From contig CBDVBZ010000046.1 in the NCBI GenBank assembly GCA_965372355.1, positions 1-24,563 of the forward strand: a DNA stretch of 24,563 nt, in the 5' to 3' direction. A program made the translations under genes and the position numbers. The first letter of the stretch is position 1, and every line of letters begins with the position of its first letter. Below the pieces are notes generated by a model. It had not been told where the DNA came from and did not search any database. It saw only the letters and a list, made by a program, of their open reading frames with translations. The DNA comes from CBDVBZ01 sp965372355. GTDB lineage: Bacteria; Krumholzibacteriota; Krumholzibacteriia; WVZY01. Below, one piece after another: positions 8,257 through 16,584 of this stretch.

Positions 8257-9198
8257 ATGGGTAAGTCCCCTATACTCGACGCGTATGTAATACTCGATGC
8301 CTGCCCGCCTGCGCTCGGTGACAAGGACAAGGCGTACGCCGTGCTGCGCAACAGTTTCGCGTGCTACAACTCGTTTCACGCGGTCAGCGTGCCGGATCTC
8401 CAGGACGAGGGTGAGTTCAACCGGACCCGCGACCGGGTACCCAACCAGGAGTTTGCCGGTTGGTTGAGGGATCTGACCGAAAAACCACTGAGTCTCTACA
8501 AGGTTTCGGTAAGCTGTACCCGGGATGAACTCAACGAATGGCTGGACAAGGCGAGCGCTCTTGGTTGTCAGGATGTGTTCGTGGTCGGCGGCGATTCGAG
8601 CGGCAAACGCTACAGAAAGGGTGCCCTCCGTGTTGATCAGGCGGCAAAGATCGCGCAGAAAAGGGGCTTTCGCTGCGGCGGGATCATCATTCCAACACGC
8701 CGCGAGCAGTTTGCCGCGCGCCCGGCGTCGGTGGACGAAGCGACGCGATTGATGGCCAAGATCAAGAAGTCCGGTTTCGTGTTCTTTACGACGCAGATTC
8801 TTTATGAGAGCGAGTGGATGTGTTGTCTCCTACTCGATCTCATCCGCCTGCTCAAGCCGGAGCAGATCCCAAAGATATTCCTGACGTTCTCACCGCTCGT
8901 GTCCGTCGAGGACATTTCCTTTGCCAAGAAGACGCTCGGTGTGTTCATCCCGAAGGATGTGGAACTGATGCTCAAAGGCGCCAGAAGCATGCGCGAGGCA
9001 TCGCTGTCCTGTCTGATCGGGGTCTGGGATCGAATCTCATCCTTCGCCCGGGAAATCGGCTGGCCCGACGACAAGCTCGGGGTCAACATCGAGTATCTGG
9101 ATTCACGGAATCCCCGCAATGTGGACGCGTCTTTCGAGCTGGCCGAGGAGTTCGGCCGGCTGTTCAAGAGGCGGATACGTCGCAAGAAATCTTTCTGA
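8257..9198 (+). CDS. Divergent methylenetetrahydrofolate reductase-like protein
   Basis: A 313-residue protein whose motif order follows the MetF TIM barrel, the enzyme that makes 5-methyltetrahydrofolate. N-terminal LDACPP (13-18) aligns with the MetF FEFFPP motif, HAVSVPD follows, VFVVGGD (107-113) matches the LRGD-type FAD/folate aspartate, and FFTTQILYE (176-184) matches the ITQ motif. The catalytic glutamate (Glu28 in E. coli) appears to be Asp14. Overall similarity is low, so this may be a distant MTHFR or a related folate or corrinoid-pathway protein rather than true MetF. The C-terminus is very basic (RLFKRRIRRKK). No strong SD is seen, only AAGGA directly against the ATG. It probably shares a transcript with the GYD gene. 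Confidence 0.65.
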   Translation: MGKSPILDAYVILDACPPALGDKDKAYAVLRNSFACYNSFHAVSVPDLQDEGEFNRTRDRVPNQEFAGWLRDLTEKPLSLYKVSVSCTRDELNEWLDKASALGCQDVFVVGGDSSGKRYRKGALRVDQAAKIAQKRGFRCGGIIIPTRREQFAARPASVDEATRLMAKIKKSGFVFFTTQILYESEWMCCLLLDLIRLLKPEQIPKIFLTFSPLVSVEDISFAKKTLGVFIPKDVELMLKGARSMREASLSCLIGVWDRISSFAREIGWPDDKLGVNIEYLDSRNPRNVDASFELAEEFGRLFKRRIRRKKSF

Positions 9199-9206
9199 GA
9201 TTTGGG

Positions 9207-9236
9207 TTGAAACACCGACCGGTGTCTCGGTATAGT
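9207..9236 (+). promoter_or_regulatory. Probable promoter of the ABC operon
   Basis: TTGAAA (9207-9212), an 18-bp spacer and TATAGT (9231-9236) lie just after the MTHFR-like stop and about 170 bases before the ATPase start. This leaves a long leader of roughly 165 bases in which I see no gene. Confidence 0.45.
9212..9225. repeat. Palindrome between -35 and -10 (possible operator)
   Basis: ACACCG-AC-CGGTGT is a perfect 6-bp inverted repeat overlapping the last base of the -35 box and the spacer of the ABC promoter, where a bound repressor would block RNA polymerase. The same hexamers occur in the opposite arrangement at the kinase promoter (35-52). The regulator is unknown. Confidence 0.35.
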
Positions 9237-9407
9237 TGTGACTCCCGCGACATACTCATCTTGAGAACCTGTGCGTGGGCGGGAATGGAACTCTTGGGGT
9301 GGTTTATTGTACAAGCGTGAGATGGAGAGTTCGTGTTCGAGCAGGGGTCGCTTTGTGAGGGCCTCGTTCTGTTGGGGGTAGCGTTGTCTGAAGCCACGAA
9401 GAGAATC

Positions 9408-10151
9408 ATGATCGAGGCCGACGGTCTGACCAAGTACTACGGACCGTTCGTCGCGATCAAGGACATCACGTTCTCCATACCCGAAGGACAAATCGTCGCG
9501 TTCCTGGGACCCAACGGCGCCGGGAAGTCGACGGCGATGAAGATACTGAGCGGCTACCTGGCGGCAAGCGGTGGCTCGGCCAGGATAGCGGGCTTTGATG
9601 TCAGGGAGGATAGGCTCCGGGCGGCGCAGCGGCTTGGATATCTGCCCGAGAACGGCCCGCTCTACGAAGACATGACACCGCTCGGTCTCCTGCGTTTTTT
9701 CGGGGAAGCACGGGGCCTCGACCCAGCGACTCGGAAACGAAGAATCGACGTCGTCGTCGAGCAATGCGCCGTTCAGGATGTGTTGGAGAAGCCCATCGGC
9801 AAGCTGTCGCGGGGCTACCGCCAGCGCGTGGGGCTCGCGCAGGCTCTTCTGCACGACCCCGATGTGTTGATCATGGACGAACCCACGGCCGGTTTGGACC
9901 CCAACCAGATCCGTGAATTCAGACAGAATATCAAAGTGCTTGGCCAGACCAAGACGATCCTCATCTCAACTCACATTCTCCAGGAAGTGACGGCCGTCGG
10001 AGACCGCGTGCTTCTCATTCACGATGGCCGTCTGGTTTATGACGGTACCGCGGACGGGCTCAAGGAGGACGGCTCGATCGAGGAACCGTTCTACCGACTG
10101 ACCAACTACGGCAAGCCGGGTCCACCGGCGACAACCGGCGAAGAGCAATGA
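9408..10151 (+). CDS. ABC transporter ATPase (GldA/CcmA type)
   Basis: The ATP-binding subunit of an ABC-2 type exporter, 247 residues from ATG 9408. Walker A is GPNGAGKS (34-41), the signature LSRGY (133-137), Walker B LIMDEP (154-159) with Glu158 and the switch His189 in STHI. The longer frame from 9333 adds 25 residues that do not look like an ABC domain, so the internal start MIEADGLTKYYG is preferred, although its SD (AAGAG) is weak. Its TGA overlaps the ATG of the permease fusion by four bases, so the two are translationally coupled. It should energise the GldF-GldG fusion downstream. The transported substrate is unknown. The closest named system is GldA of the gliding-motility ABC complex, but similar operons occur in non-gliding bacteria. 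Confidence 0.92.
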   Translation: MIEADGLTKYYGPFVAIKDITFSIPEGQIVAFLGPNGAGKSTAMKILSGYLAASGGSARIAGFDVREDRLRAAQRLGYLPENGPLYEDMTPLGLLRFFGEARGLDPATRKRRIDVVVEQCAVQDVLEKPIGKLSRGYRQRVGLAQALLHDPDVLIMDEPTAGLDPNQIREFRQNIKVLGQTKTILISTHILQEVTAVGDRVLLIHDGRLVYDGTADGLKEDGSIEEPFYRLTNYGKPGPPATTGEEQ

Positions 10152-12811
10152 AGGTCAACTACGGCGTCATAAAAGCGATCTGCCTTCGTGATCTGCGTTT
10201 GTACTTCAGTAACCCCACGGGCTACGTCTTTATCACGCTGTTTATCTTTCTGAGCGCCGCCGCTGCGTTCTGGCGGGAAGGCTTTTTCCTCAACAACCTG
10301 GCCAATCTCGATCAACTCAACCGACTATTTCCATATCTTTTGCTCCTCTTCGCTCCGGCGATCACAATGGGTGTGTGGGCCGATGAGAAGCGGCAGGGGA
10401 CGGATGAGCTGCTGCTAACGCTGCCCGCGACCGATTTCGAGATCGCTCTCGGCAAATACCTGTCGGCGCTCGGGATTTACGCCGCCGCGCTGCTGTTGTC
10501 GCTCAGCCACGTCATCGTGCTGTTCTGGCTGGGCAATCCGGACATCGGTCTGATGATTTCCAATTACCTTGGCTACTTCCTGATCGGCGCCGCGTTTATC
10601 GCGACTGGGATGTTGGCATCGCTTCTCAGTCCGAGCGCGACAATCGCTTATATCCTGGGCGCGATCCTCTGTTCGCTCTTCGTTTATCTCGGTGGCATCG
10701 TCGGCGTTCTGGGTGAAACCGCGGAGCGCGCCGCTCAGGGGATGACGGTGTACGATTACTTCGGCGATTTCGCGAGCGGTGTGGTGAGCCTGTCCGGCAT
10801 CCTCTACTTTGCATCGATTATCGTCACGATTTTGTATCTGACCGTTGTGTTGCTCGGTCGCAGGCATTGGCCGAGGGAAGCGGGCGGTTTCAAGATGTGG
10901 GCCCATGTGACCGTCAGATCGGTTGCCTTGATCGTTGCCGTCGTAGCGTTCAACGCACTGGCCGGTCGTACGAGCGCCCGGCTCGATCTGACCGCCGAGC
11001 GTCTTCACTCGCTTTCCGGGGAAACACGGGACATTATCAAGGCCCTGCCGGGTGACCGGCCCGTGCTCGTCCAGGCGTACATCAGCCCCAAGGTCCCGGA
11101 GCCGTACATCCAGACCCGCTCGAACCTCGTAAGTTTTCTGCGAGAGATCGATGCGCTGGGCGGCGACAAGGTGCAGGTTCTCTTCAACGACACGGAACTG
11201 TTTAGCGAGGAGGCGCGGGACGCCCGCGAGAAGTTCGGGATCCTGCCGCGGCAGATTCCCGGAGTCGGAGCGCGGGCACAGGTGACGGATGTCTTTATGG
11301 GAGTGGCGTTCACGAGCGGCGCCGAGGAAGACGTGATCGAGTTCTTTGATCGTGGGCTGCCGACCGAGTACGCGATCACGCGGAGCATACGGGTGGTGTC
11401 CGGAACGACGCGCAAGAGGGTTGGTGTTCTCAATACATCGGCGCAGCTGTTTGGGGGTTTCGACTTCAACACGTTTCAGAGTCGGCCGAGCTGGCCGGTG
11501 GTAGACGAGTTGAAGAAGCAGTACGAGGTCGTCCAGATATCGGCAACGGACTCGATCACGGAGAATCTCGACGGACTGCTGGTAGCGCTGCCGTCTGCGC
11601 TTCCGCAGGAAGAGATGGATGTCCTTCTCGACTACATCCAGGCGGGCAACCCCACGATGTTGCTCATCGACCCGCTCCCCGTAGTCGATATTGGTCTCTC
11701 TCCGTCGGAAAGAAGCGGAGCCAACGTCAATCCGTTTATGCGTAACCAGGGACCGCAGCCAAAACCAAAGGGCAACATCGGAGCGTTTATGAATGCGCTC
11801 GGTGTCATGTGGAACCCCGCGCAGGTGATCTGGGATGGATATAACCCGCACCCCGCGCTGGCCAGTTTGCCGCCCGAAATCGTATTTGTCGGTGAAGGCA
11901 ACCGCAACCCCGAGTCGTTCAATCGCGAGTTCGCAGCGAGCGCGGGTTTACAGGAGATGGTCCTGCTCTTTCCGGGAACTATAACGGAGGCAAGAGGGTC
12001 CGGTTACACGTTCGAGCCGATCCTCAAGTCGGGTACCGTGTCCGGGGCACTCAACTACAACGAACTGGTGCAACGGACCTTCTTTGGGACTCAGCTCGTG
12101 TCTCAGAACCGGGCCCGGTACGCGAGCGACGTCGATTATATCCTGGCGGCTCACATCCGCTCGAGTACCGCAGAGGCAGACACGACGGCCCAATCCGCCG
12201 GTGTCAGTATTATCGTCATATCCGATCTCGATTTCATATCGGACCAGTTCTTCGAGATCAGAAGACGCGGTATCGAAAACCTGAATTTCGATAACATCAC
12301 GCTTTTCTTGAACTGCATGGATATGCTTGTGGGTGACGACTCGTTCATAGCCCTGCGCAATCGACGTGTCAAACACAGAACGCTTCGGAGCGTGGAGGCA
12401 AGGACTCGCGAGTTCACGATGAGACGAGCTGAAGAGGAGAGACAAGCAGAAGCCGAGGCACAGGTCGCGTTGCGCCAGGCGCAGCAGCGGCTCGACGAGA
12501 AAGTCGCCGAGGTTCGGCAGCGGGCTGATCTTGACGCTCAGACAAAGCAGATCATGACCCGAAATCTCCAGGAAGTCGAGAACCGCAGGCTCGAAACGCT
12601 GAAAACGGTCATAGAGGCGGAGCGCGATGCGAAGATACAGGCAAGCAAGGAGAGCACGGAACAGCAAATCCGGCGGATACAGAGCAACATAAAGACCTTT
12701 GCAGGGTTGTTGCCGCCCATACCGATCTTCGCAATGGGCATCGTCATTTTTCTGCGCCGTCGCACACGAGAAAAAGAGGGAGCAGCTGCGGCAAGAAGGC
12801 TGAGGAGCTAG
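10148..12811 (+). CDS. GldF-GldG fusion: ABC permease plus auxiliary domain
   Basis: An 887-residue membrane protein. Residues 1-240 are an ABC-2 permease with about six hydrophobic segments (near 25-43, 60-78, 101-125, 140-160, 168-190, 212-235), including GVWADEKRQGTDELLLTLP, typical of the GldF family. A seventh segment at about 253-270 opens the GldG-like part, with LTAERLHSLSGETRDIIKALP and a large extracytoplasmic domain to about 720. Residues about 755-845 are rich in Glu, Arg, Gln and Ala and predict a long coiled coil. A final membrane segment (about 855-870) is followed by a basic tail. GldF and GldG are separate in Flavobacterium; here they are one polypeptide. It starts within the ATPase stop codon and ends one base before the DUF4340 gene. 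The role is export or envelope assembly, substrate unknown. Confidence 0.88.
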   Translation: MKVNYGVIKAICLRDLRLYFSNPTGYVFITLFIFLSAAAAFWREGFFLNNLANLDQLNRLFPYLLLLFAPAITMGVWADEKRQGTDELLLTLPATDFEIALGKYLSALGIYAAALLLSLSHVIVLFWLGNPDIGLMISNYLGYFLIGAAFIATGMLASLLSPSATIAYILGAILCSLFVYLGGIVGVLGETAERAAQGMTVYDYFGDFASGVVSLSGILYFASIIVTILYLTVVLLGRRHWPREAGGFKMWAHVTVRSVALIVAVVAFNALAGRTSARLDLTAERLHSLSGETRDIIKALPGDRPVLVQAYISPKVPEPYIQTRSNLVSFLREIDALGGDKVQVLFNDTELFSEEARDAREKFGILPRQIPGVGARAQVTDVFMGVAFTSGAEEDVIEFFDRGLPTEYAITRSIRVVSGTTRKRVGVLNTSAQLFGGFDFNTFQSRPSWPVVDELKKQYEVVQISATDSITENLDGLLVALPSALPQEEMDVLLDYIQAGNPTMLLIDPLPVVDIGLSPSERSGANVNPFMRNQGPQPKPKGNIGAFMNALGVMWNPAQVIWDGYNPHPALASLPPEIVFVGEGNRNPESFNREFAASAGLQEMVLLFPGTITEARGSGYTFEPILKSGTVSGALNYNELVQRTFFGTQLVSQNRARYASDVDYILAAHIRSSTAEADTTAQSAGVSIIVISDLDFISDQFFEIRRRGIENLNFDNITLFLNCMDMLVGDDSFIALRNRRVKHRTLRSVEARTREFTMRRAEEERQAEAEAQVALRQAQQRLDEKVAEVRQRADLDAQTKQIMTRNLQEVENRRLETLKTVIEAERDAKIQASKESTEQQIRRIQSNIKTFAGLLPPIPIFAMGIVIFLRRRTREKEGAAAARRLRS

Positions 12812-12812
12812 G

Positions 12813-14171
12813 ATGAGTGAGACGCGAAAAACGCTGATCTTTGCAGGAGTCGCACTGGTTCTCGTTGTGCTCGCGGCGATCACGGCACCCAAGCGCATCA
12901 CCCCGAGTGCGTTTGTCGATCAGGGCGAGCCGTTCTTTCCCGACTTCGGCGATCCCAACGCGGCGAGGACACTCGAGGTCATCGAGTTCGATGAGGAGAC
13001 GGGGTCGGCGGCACCGTTCAAGGTAACATTCAAGGACGGCCGATGGACGATTCCTTCGCATCACGACTATCCGGCGGACGGCGAGGATCGGCTCGCCCAG
13101 ACGGCCGCGGGTGTTATAGGGATCAAGAAAGACGATTTTCGCTCCGACAATGTGTCGGATCATGCAGCGTGTGGCGTGATCGATCCCCTCGACCAGACGG
13201 CGACGAGCGCGGGTGGACGAGGCCAGCATATCACGCTAAAGGGAGACAACGATGTCGTCCTGGCCGATTTTATCGTCGGCAAGGAGATTCCGGAGCGGGA
13301 GGATTTTCGCTTTGTCCGTGTGCCGGGGCAGAAGCGTGTCTACGCGGCGCGAATGAATATCGATATATCGACCCGCTTCAGGGACTGGATCGAATCCGAT
13401 CTTTTGCTCGTCGACAAGGACCGGGTCGGGCAGATCGTGTTGAAGGACTACTCGATCAACGAACGCACACGCCAGCTCGACGAACGTGATGTTCTGATTC
13501 TCGACAAAGTGGGTGACATCTGGATCGCAGACCGGATGAAGGAAAACGAAGAAATAGACAACACGAAGGTCGGCCAGGTTCTCAGTGCCCTCGACGAACT
13601 CACCATCGAGGGTGTCCGGCTGAAACCGAAGGGTTTGTCCGCGTCGCTCGAAAGCCATCCCGACTCGCTGGCGGTCAACACGGAGGAGATGCTCTCTTTG
13701 CAGAGCAGGGGATACTACTTCACCCGGGATGGGCGGCTTGTCTCAAATGAGGGCGAGCTGCAGGTTAGAACCGAGGATGGTGTCACGTACACGCTTCGGT
13801 TCGGCGAAGTCGTGTACGGATCCGGACTGACGGTCAGCGCGGGTGTCGGCGCAGACGAAGGGAAGGGGCCCGGCGAGAACCGGTATCTTTTTATCACCAC
13901 GCAGTTCGACCCGAGTCTGTTTCCCGAGCCGCAGCAGCCGGATAACACGTTCTTTCTGAATCGCCCGGACAGTGTCTGGACCGAGGACGATCGAACGGAC
14001 AAGAAACTCTACGACGCGCACTCGAAGTGGCAGGCCAAGCAGTCGGAGAGGAAGAGAATCTCCGACGACCTCAACGCGCGCTTCGCGAAATGGTACTATG
14101 TGATCTCCGCGGAGAGCTTCGACAAGCTTCGTCAGAGACGAAGCGATCTCATCAAACAAAAAGAGAGCTGA
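12813..14171 (+). CDS. DUF4340 domain protein, membrane-anchored
   Basis: A 452-residue protein with one N-terminal membrane helix (about 7-26) and a large extracytoplasmic part. The pattern FKVTFKDGRWTIPSHHDYPAD followed by repeated WxIxxP-like strands matches DUF4340, a family regularly encoded directly after GldG-type genes. The gene starts one base after the fusion gene stop, and its SD (GAGGAG) lies inside the upstream coding end, so expression is tightly coupled. The C-terminal 60 residues are highly charged (DRTDKKLYDAHSKWQAKQ onward). It likely forms the third component of the ABC complex in the periplasm. The biochemical role is unknown for the family. Confidence 0.85.
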   Translation: MSETRKTLIFAGVALVLVVLAAITAPKRITPSAFVDQGEPFFPDFGDPNAARTLEVIEFDEETGSAAPFKVTFKDGRWTIPSHHDYPADGEDRLAQTAAGVIGIKKDDFRSDNVSDHAACGVIDPLDQTATSAGGRGQHITLKGDNDVVLADFIVGKEIPEREDFRFVRVPGQKRVYAARMNIDISTRFRDWIESDLLLVDKDRVGQIVLKDYSINERTRQLDERDVLILDKVGDIWIADRMKENEEIDNTKVGQVLSALDELTIEGVRLKPKGLSASLESHPDSLAVNTEEMLSLQSRGYYFTRDGRLVSNEGELQVRTEDGVTYTLRFGEVVYGSGLTVSAGVGADEGKGPGENRYLFITTQFDPSLFPEPQQPDNTFFLNRPDSVWTEDDRTDKKLYDAHSKWQAKQSERKRISDDLNARFAKWYYVISAESFDKLRQRRSDLIKQKES

Positions 14172-14327
14172 CCTCACCAGCTCGTGCAGTGCCAGCGTGA
14201 TGCCTCGCCCCGAGGTGTTCGCCGCTTTGCGCCTTGCCATGTTCTGCCGCACGGGGGCGGTCTTTCCGGACGATCAGCTGTAGACGCAGCACGCCGTTTC
14301 GGGTACCCTGTGCACAGAGGTCAGCAT

Positions 14328-14993
14328 ATGGGCGTACCGTCCGAGAAAGCCTTGGGGCAGAGGAACTGGACGCCACCGTGGGTGAAGACGCTGGGAACCG
14401 CCGTCTGGATCAGCGACCCCGAGGGTAACATTAGCTACCTGAACCGTAGGGCCGAGGTCCTCCTGGGCCATACGGCCACCGCGTGTATCGGTTCCCCCTG
14501 CCACAGGGTCGTCTGTGGGTACGACGAACTGGGACGACCGTTCTGTGGCTCGCTGTGCCCGATTCTCCGTCACGCACGTCTGGGCCAGGATATCGAACCC
14601 GTCAGAATCCGCCTCACCGGTGCGGAGAAGAGGAAAGAGTGGGTTCAGGTGCTGGCCATATCGGTTCACCACCCCCGGGGTGAGGGAGCCTATCTCGTCC
14701 ACTGTGTACTCGACGAAGACCGGGCGCACCGGATCGAGGAGTACCTGACCCGTGTCGCCACACGATCCAATCCCGACGACAACGGCGAGAACGAGGCACG
14801 TTTCACGTTGACCAGGCGAGAGCGGCAGATACTCGATCTCCTTGTCGAGGATGAGACGCTCCACGGCATCGCATCGAAGCTCAGCGTCAGCCACGCAACG
14901 GTGCGCAACCACGTGCAGCATATGCTGACCAAACTCGGTGTGCACTCGACCATGGAAGCCGTCGCATACTACCTCCTCGATAAAGAGCCGTGA
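14328..14993 (+). CDS. Cys-rich PAS domain LuxR-type regulator
   Basis: A predicted DNA-binding regulator of 221 residues. A PAS domain covers about 18-130 (WISDPEGNISYLNRRAEVLLG) and a LuxR/FixJ helix-turn-helix covers about 160-217 (LTRRERQILDLL, VSHATVRNHVQHMLTKLGV). The PAS core carries a cysteine cluster, Cys53, Cys58-His59, Cys63, Cys73 and Cys77, around GYDELGRPFC. This resembles a known subgroup of PAS-LuxR proteins with conserved C-H and C-x3-C and could bind metal or sense redox. No receiver domain is present, so it is a one-component sensor. The frame opens earlier (14184), but ATG 14328 has GAGG 8 bases upstream and starts just ahead of the PAS domain. Its TGA overlaps the GTG of the DUF1684 gene, making that gene its most likely functional partner. 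Confidence 0.85.
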   Translation: MGVPSEKALGQRNWTPPWVKTLGTAVWISDPEGNISYLNRRAEVLLGHTATACIGSPCHRVVCGYDELGRPFCGSLCPILRHARLGQDIEPVRIRLTGAEKRKEWVQVLAISVHHPRGEGAYLVHCVLDEDRAHRIEEYLTRVATRSNPDDNGENEARFTLTRRERQILDLLVEDETLHGIASKLSVSHATVRNHVQHMLTKLGVHSTMEAVAYYLLDKEP

Positions 14994-15928
14994 CAGCCAC
15001 TCTTTCCAAAATTCCCATCATCCTGGCACTTCTATCGGTAATCGCGTTCTGCGTGGTTGCGCCGGGTTGTGCCCGTGGCGATGACGCGGAGCGGCAGACC
15101 GGCTATCGCGAGTCAATCGAATCGTGGATCGAGTGGCGCGAAGAGAGGCTCATGCGTCCCGATGGCTATCTGTCGGTCGTCGGTCTCTACTGGCTCCAGG
15201 ATGGCGAAAACACATTCGGTTCGGATCCGTCGCGTGACATCGTGTTTCCGGACTCGGCGCCGCGATCGATCGGTTACTTCGACATGACCGGCGGGAAGGT
15301 GACGGTTACCGTTGACCCGACGGTTGGTGTCAGGCACGAGGGCAGCGCGGCTAGAACACTGACCCTCCTGAACGACCGCGACGAGAGAGGCCCCACGATA
15401 CTCGAGATGGGGACTCTGAGCTGGTATGTCATCGCGCGCGGGGACCGTTTGCTGGTCCGTTTGAGAGACTCCGAGAGCAAACTTCACAGGTCCTTCGCGG
15501 GGCTGGAACGCTTCGCTATAGACGAGAGGTGGCGAATCGATGGGGCACTCGAGACGTACACCCCGGACAAGTATATTCCCATCGACGACACGATCGGTCT
15601 GACAACCAACCGGCGGGTGTTTGGCGCGATTGTATTCGAGATCGATGGTGAGCCGTACCGTCTCGACGCGCTGGGGAAACGGGATGCGGAACAGTTGTTC
15701 GTTATTTTTGCCGACGGCACTTCGGGTCTGGAAACATACGGTGGCGGGAGATTTCTTTATACGGATGCACCGGACAGCGATGGCAGGATAACCATCGATT
15801 TCAACAAGGCGTATAATCCACCCTGCGCGTTCAATGACTATACGACATGCCCACTGCCTCCACACCAGAACCGGTTTCCCATCCGTGTAACGGCGGGCGA
15901 GAAGCGTTACAAAAAACACGTCGAGTAG
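14990..15928 (+). CDS. DUF1684 family exported protein
   Basis: A 312-residue protein of the DUF1684 family. WIEWREERLMRPDGYLSVVG with GLYWLQDGENTFGSD, and the C-terminal DFNKAYNPPCAFNDY, TCPLPP and RFPIRVTAGEK, are family signatures. The N-terminus has a hydrophobic signal segment (8-26) ending APGC with Cys27, an imperfect lipobox, so it is either a lipoprotein or an exported protein. The start is GTG 14990, overlapping the regulator stop by four bases, so translation is coupled. The two C-terminal cysteines (in NPPC and TTC) are conserved in the family as I know it. Molecular function is unknown. Confidence 0.85.
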   Translation: MTATLSKIPIILALLSVIAFCVVAPGCARGDDAERQTGYRESIESWIEWREERLMRPDGYLSVVGLYWLQDGENTFGSDPSRDIVFPDSAPRSIGYFDMTGGKVTVTVDPTVGVRHEGSAARTLTLLNDRDERGPTILEMGTLSWYVIARGDRLLVRLRDSESKLHRSFAGLERFAIDERWRIDGALETYTPDKYIPIDDTIGLTTNRRVFGAIVFEIDGEPYRLDALGKRDAEQLFVIFADGTSGLETYGGGRFLYTDAPDSDGRITIDFNKAYNPPCAFNDYTTCPLPPHQNRFPIRVTAGEKRYKKHVE

Positions 15929-15968
15929 ATTCCCGGCGACAGAGACCGCACACCTGTTTTGTGGCGAC

Positions 15969-15996
15969 AAAAAAGGGGGCGATGATCGCCCCCCCC
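15969..15996 (-). terminator. Rho-independent terminator of the ferredoxin gene
   Basis: On the minus strand a GC-rich hairpin (CGCCCCC/GGGGGCG arms at 987-993 and 975-981 of the 15,000s, 5-base loop) is followed by six T residues, 26 bases after the fdxA stop. The plus-strand version lacks a T-run, so it mainly terminates the ferredoxin transcript. Confidence 0.8.
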
Positions 15997-16021
15997 GTTC
16001 CTTCGAAGCATTGTCAAAGGA

Positions 16022-16327
16022 CTAGAAACCCAGCTCCTTCTTGCGATCCTCCGCAGTTGGTAGAGGATCCTGCTTTTCCGTTATCACCGGCAGATCCGGC
16101 GCTTTCTCCGCGTTGATGGCGATCCATTCCTGCTTGTCCTCGGGCAGCTCGTCTTCAGGGTAAATCGCTTCGACGGGACACTCGGGGACGCAGGCCCCAC
16201 AGTCGATACACTCGTCCGGATCGACGTAGAGCATATCCTCCGCGGCGTGAAAACAATCCACCGGACAGACAACAACACAGTCGGTGAAACGGCACTTATT
16301 GCAGTTATCGATCACCACGTACGTCAT
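16022..16327 (-). CDS. fdxA: 7Fe ferredoxin, FdxA type
   Basis: A 101-residue soluble electron carrier with one 3Fe-4S and one 4Fe-4S cluster. The cysteine layout follows Azotobacter ferredoxin I shifted by one: Cys9, Cys17 and Cys50 for the 3Fe cluster and Cys21, Cys40, Cys43 and Cys46 for the 4Fe cluster, with the extra Cys12 and Cys25 also kept. The C-terminus (WIAINAEKAPDLPVITEKQD) is the usual FdxA extension. GGAGA lies about 9 bases before the start. It is monocistronic with its own promoter and terminator. The redox partner is unknown. Confidence 0.95.
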   Translation of the reverse strand: MTYVVIDNCNKCRFTDCVVVCPVDCFHAAEDMLYVDPDECIDCGACVPECPVEAIYPEDELPEDKQEWIAINAEKAPDLPVITEKQDPLPTAEDRKKELGF

Positions 16328-16376
16328 CAGTCATTTCTCCTTGTCATCGTGCTCTTAGCCTTGGGTGATACGACAA

Positions 16377-16406
16377 CTTATAGCGTGCCCTCTTGGCAAA
16401 GGTCAA
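16377..16406 (-). promoter_or_regulatory. Promoter of fdxA
   Basis: Read on the minus strand, TTGACC (16406-16401), an 18-bp spacer and TATAAG (16382-16377) form a good sigma70-type promoter about 50 bases upstream of the fdxA start. Confidence 0.6.
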
Positions 16407-16520
16407 GCGAGATCGGCCGGGCTTGTGATGGGACGGAGTCCGGCCGAATTGCCGCTTCGAAACCCTGTTGTCTGTCATCAAAGAACGCCTTGCCAACGGG
16501 TTAACACGTCAAATGCCCGG

Positions 16521-16549
16521 TTGACACCCCTTGTGACGCGGGTTAGATT
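16521..16549 (+). promoter_or_regulatory. Promoter of the 228-residue lipoprotein gene
   Basis: A perfect TTGACA (16521-16526), a 17-bp spacer and TAGATT (16544-16549) lie 36 bases before the lipoprotein start. Divergent from fdxA, it fills most of the 257-base intergenic region, in which I see no other gene. Confidence 0.6.
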
Positions 16550-16584
16550 AGAGGCTGTTCAGGTAAGGAAAGGGGTGGGTTGCG

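Noticed and set aside
8802..9854. 350-codon minus-strand open frame across the MTHFR-like and ABC genes
   Set aside because: It crosses two real genes and an intergenic promoter, and has no recognisable motif. It looks like a shadow of high-GC coding DNA.
10415..11851. Long minus-strand open frame of 478 codons inside the GldFG gene
   Set aside because: Its translation is His/Arg/Asp-rich with no domain, and it mirrors a well-supported gene on the plus strand.
14200..14283. Possible 27-codon ORF before the PAS-LuxR gene
   Set aside because: It has no SD, no recognisable features and overlaps the open upstream extension of the regulator frame.
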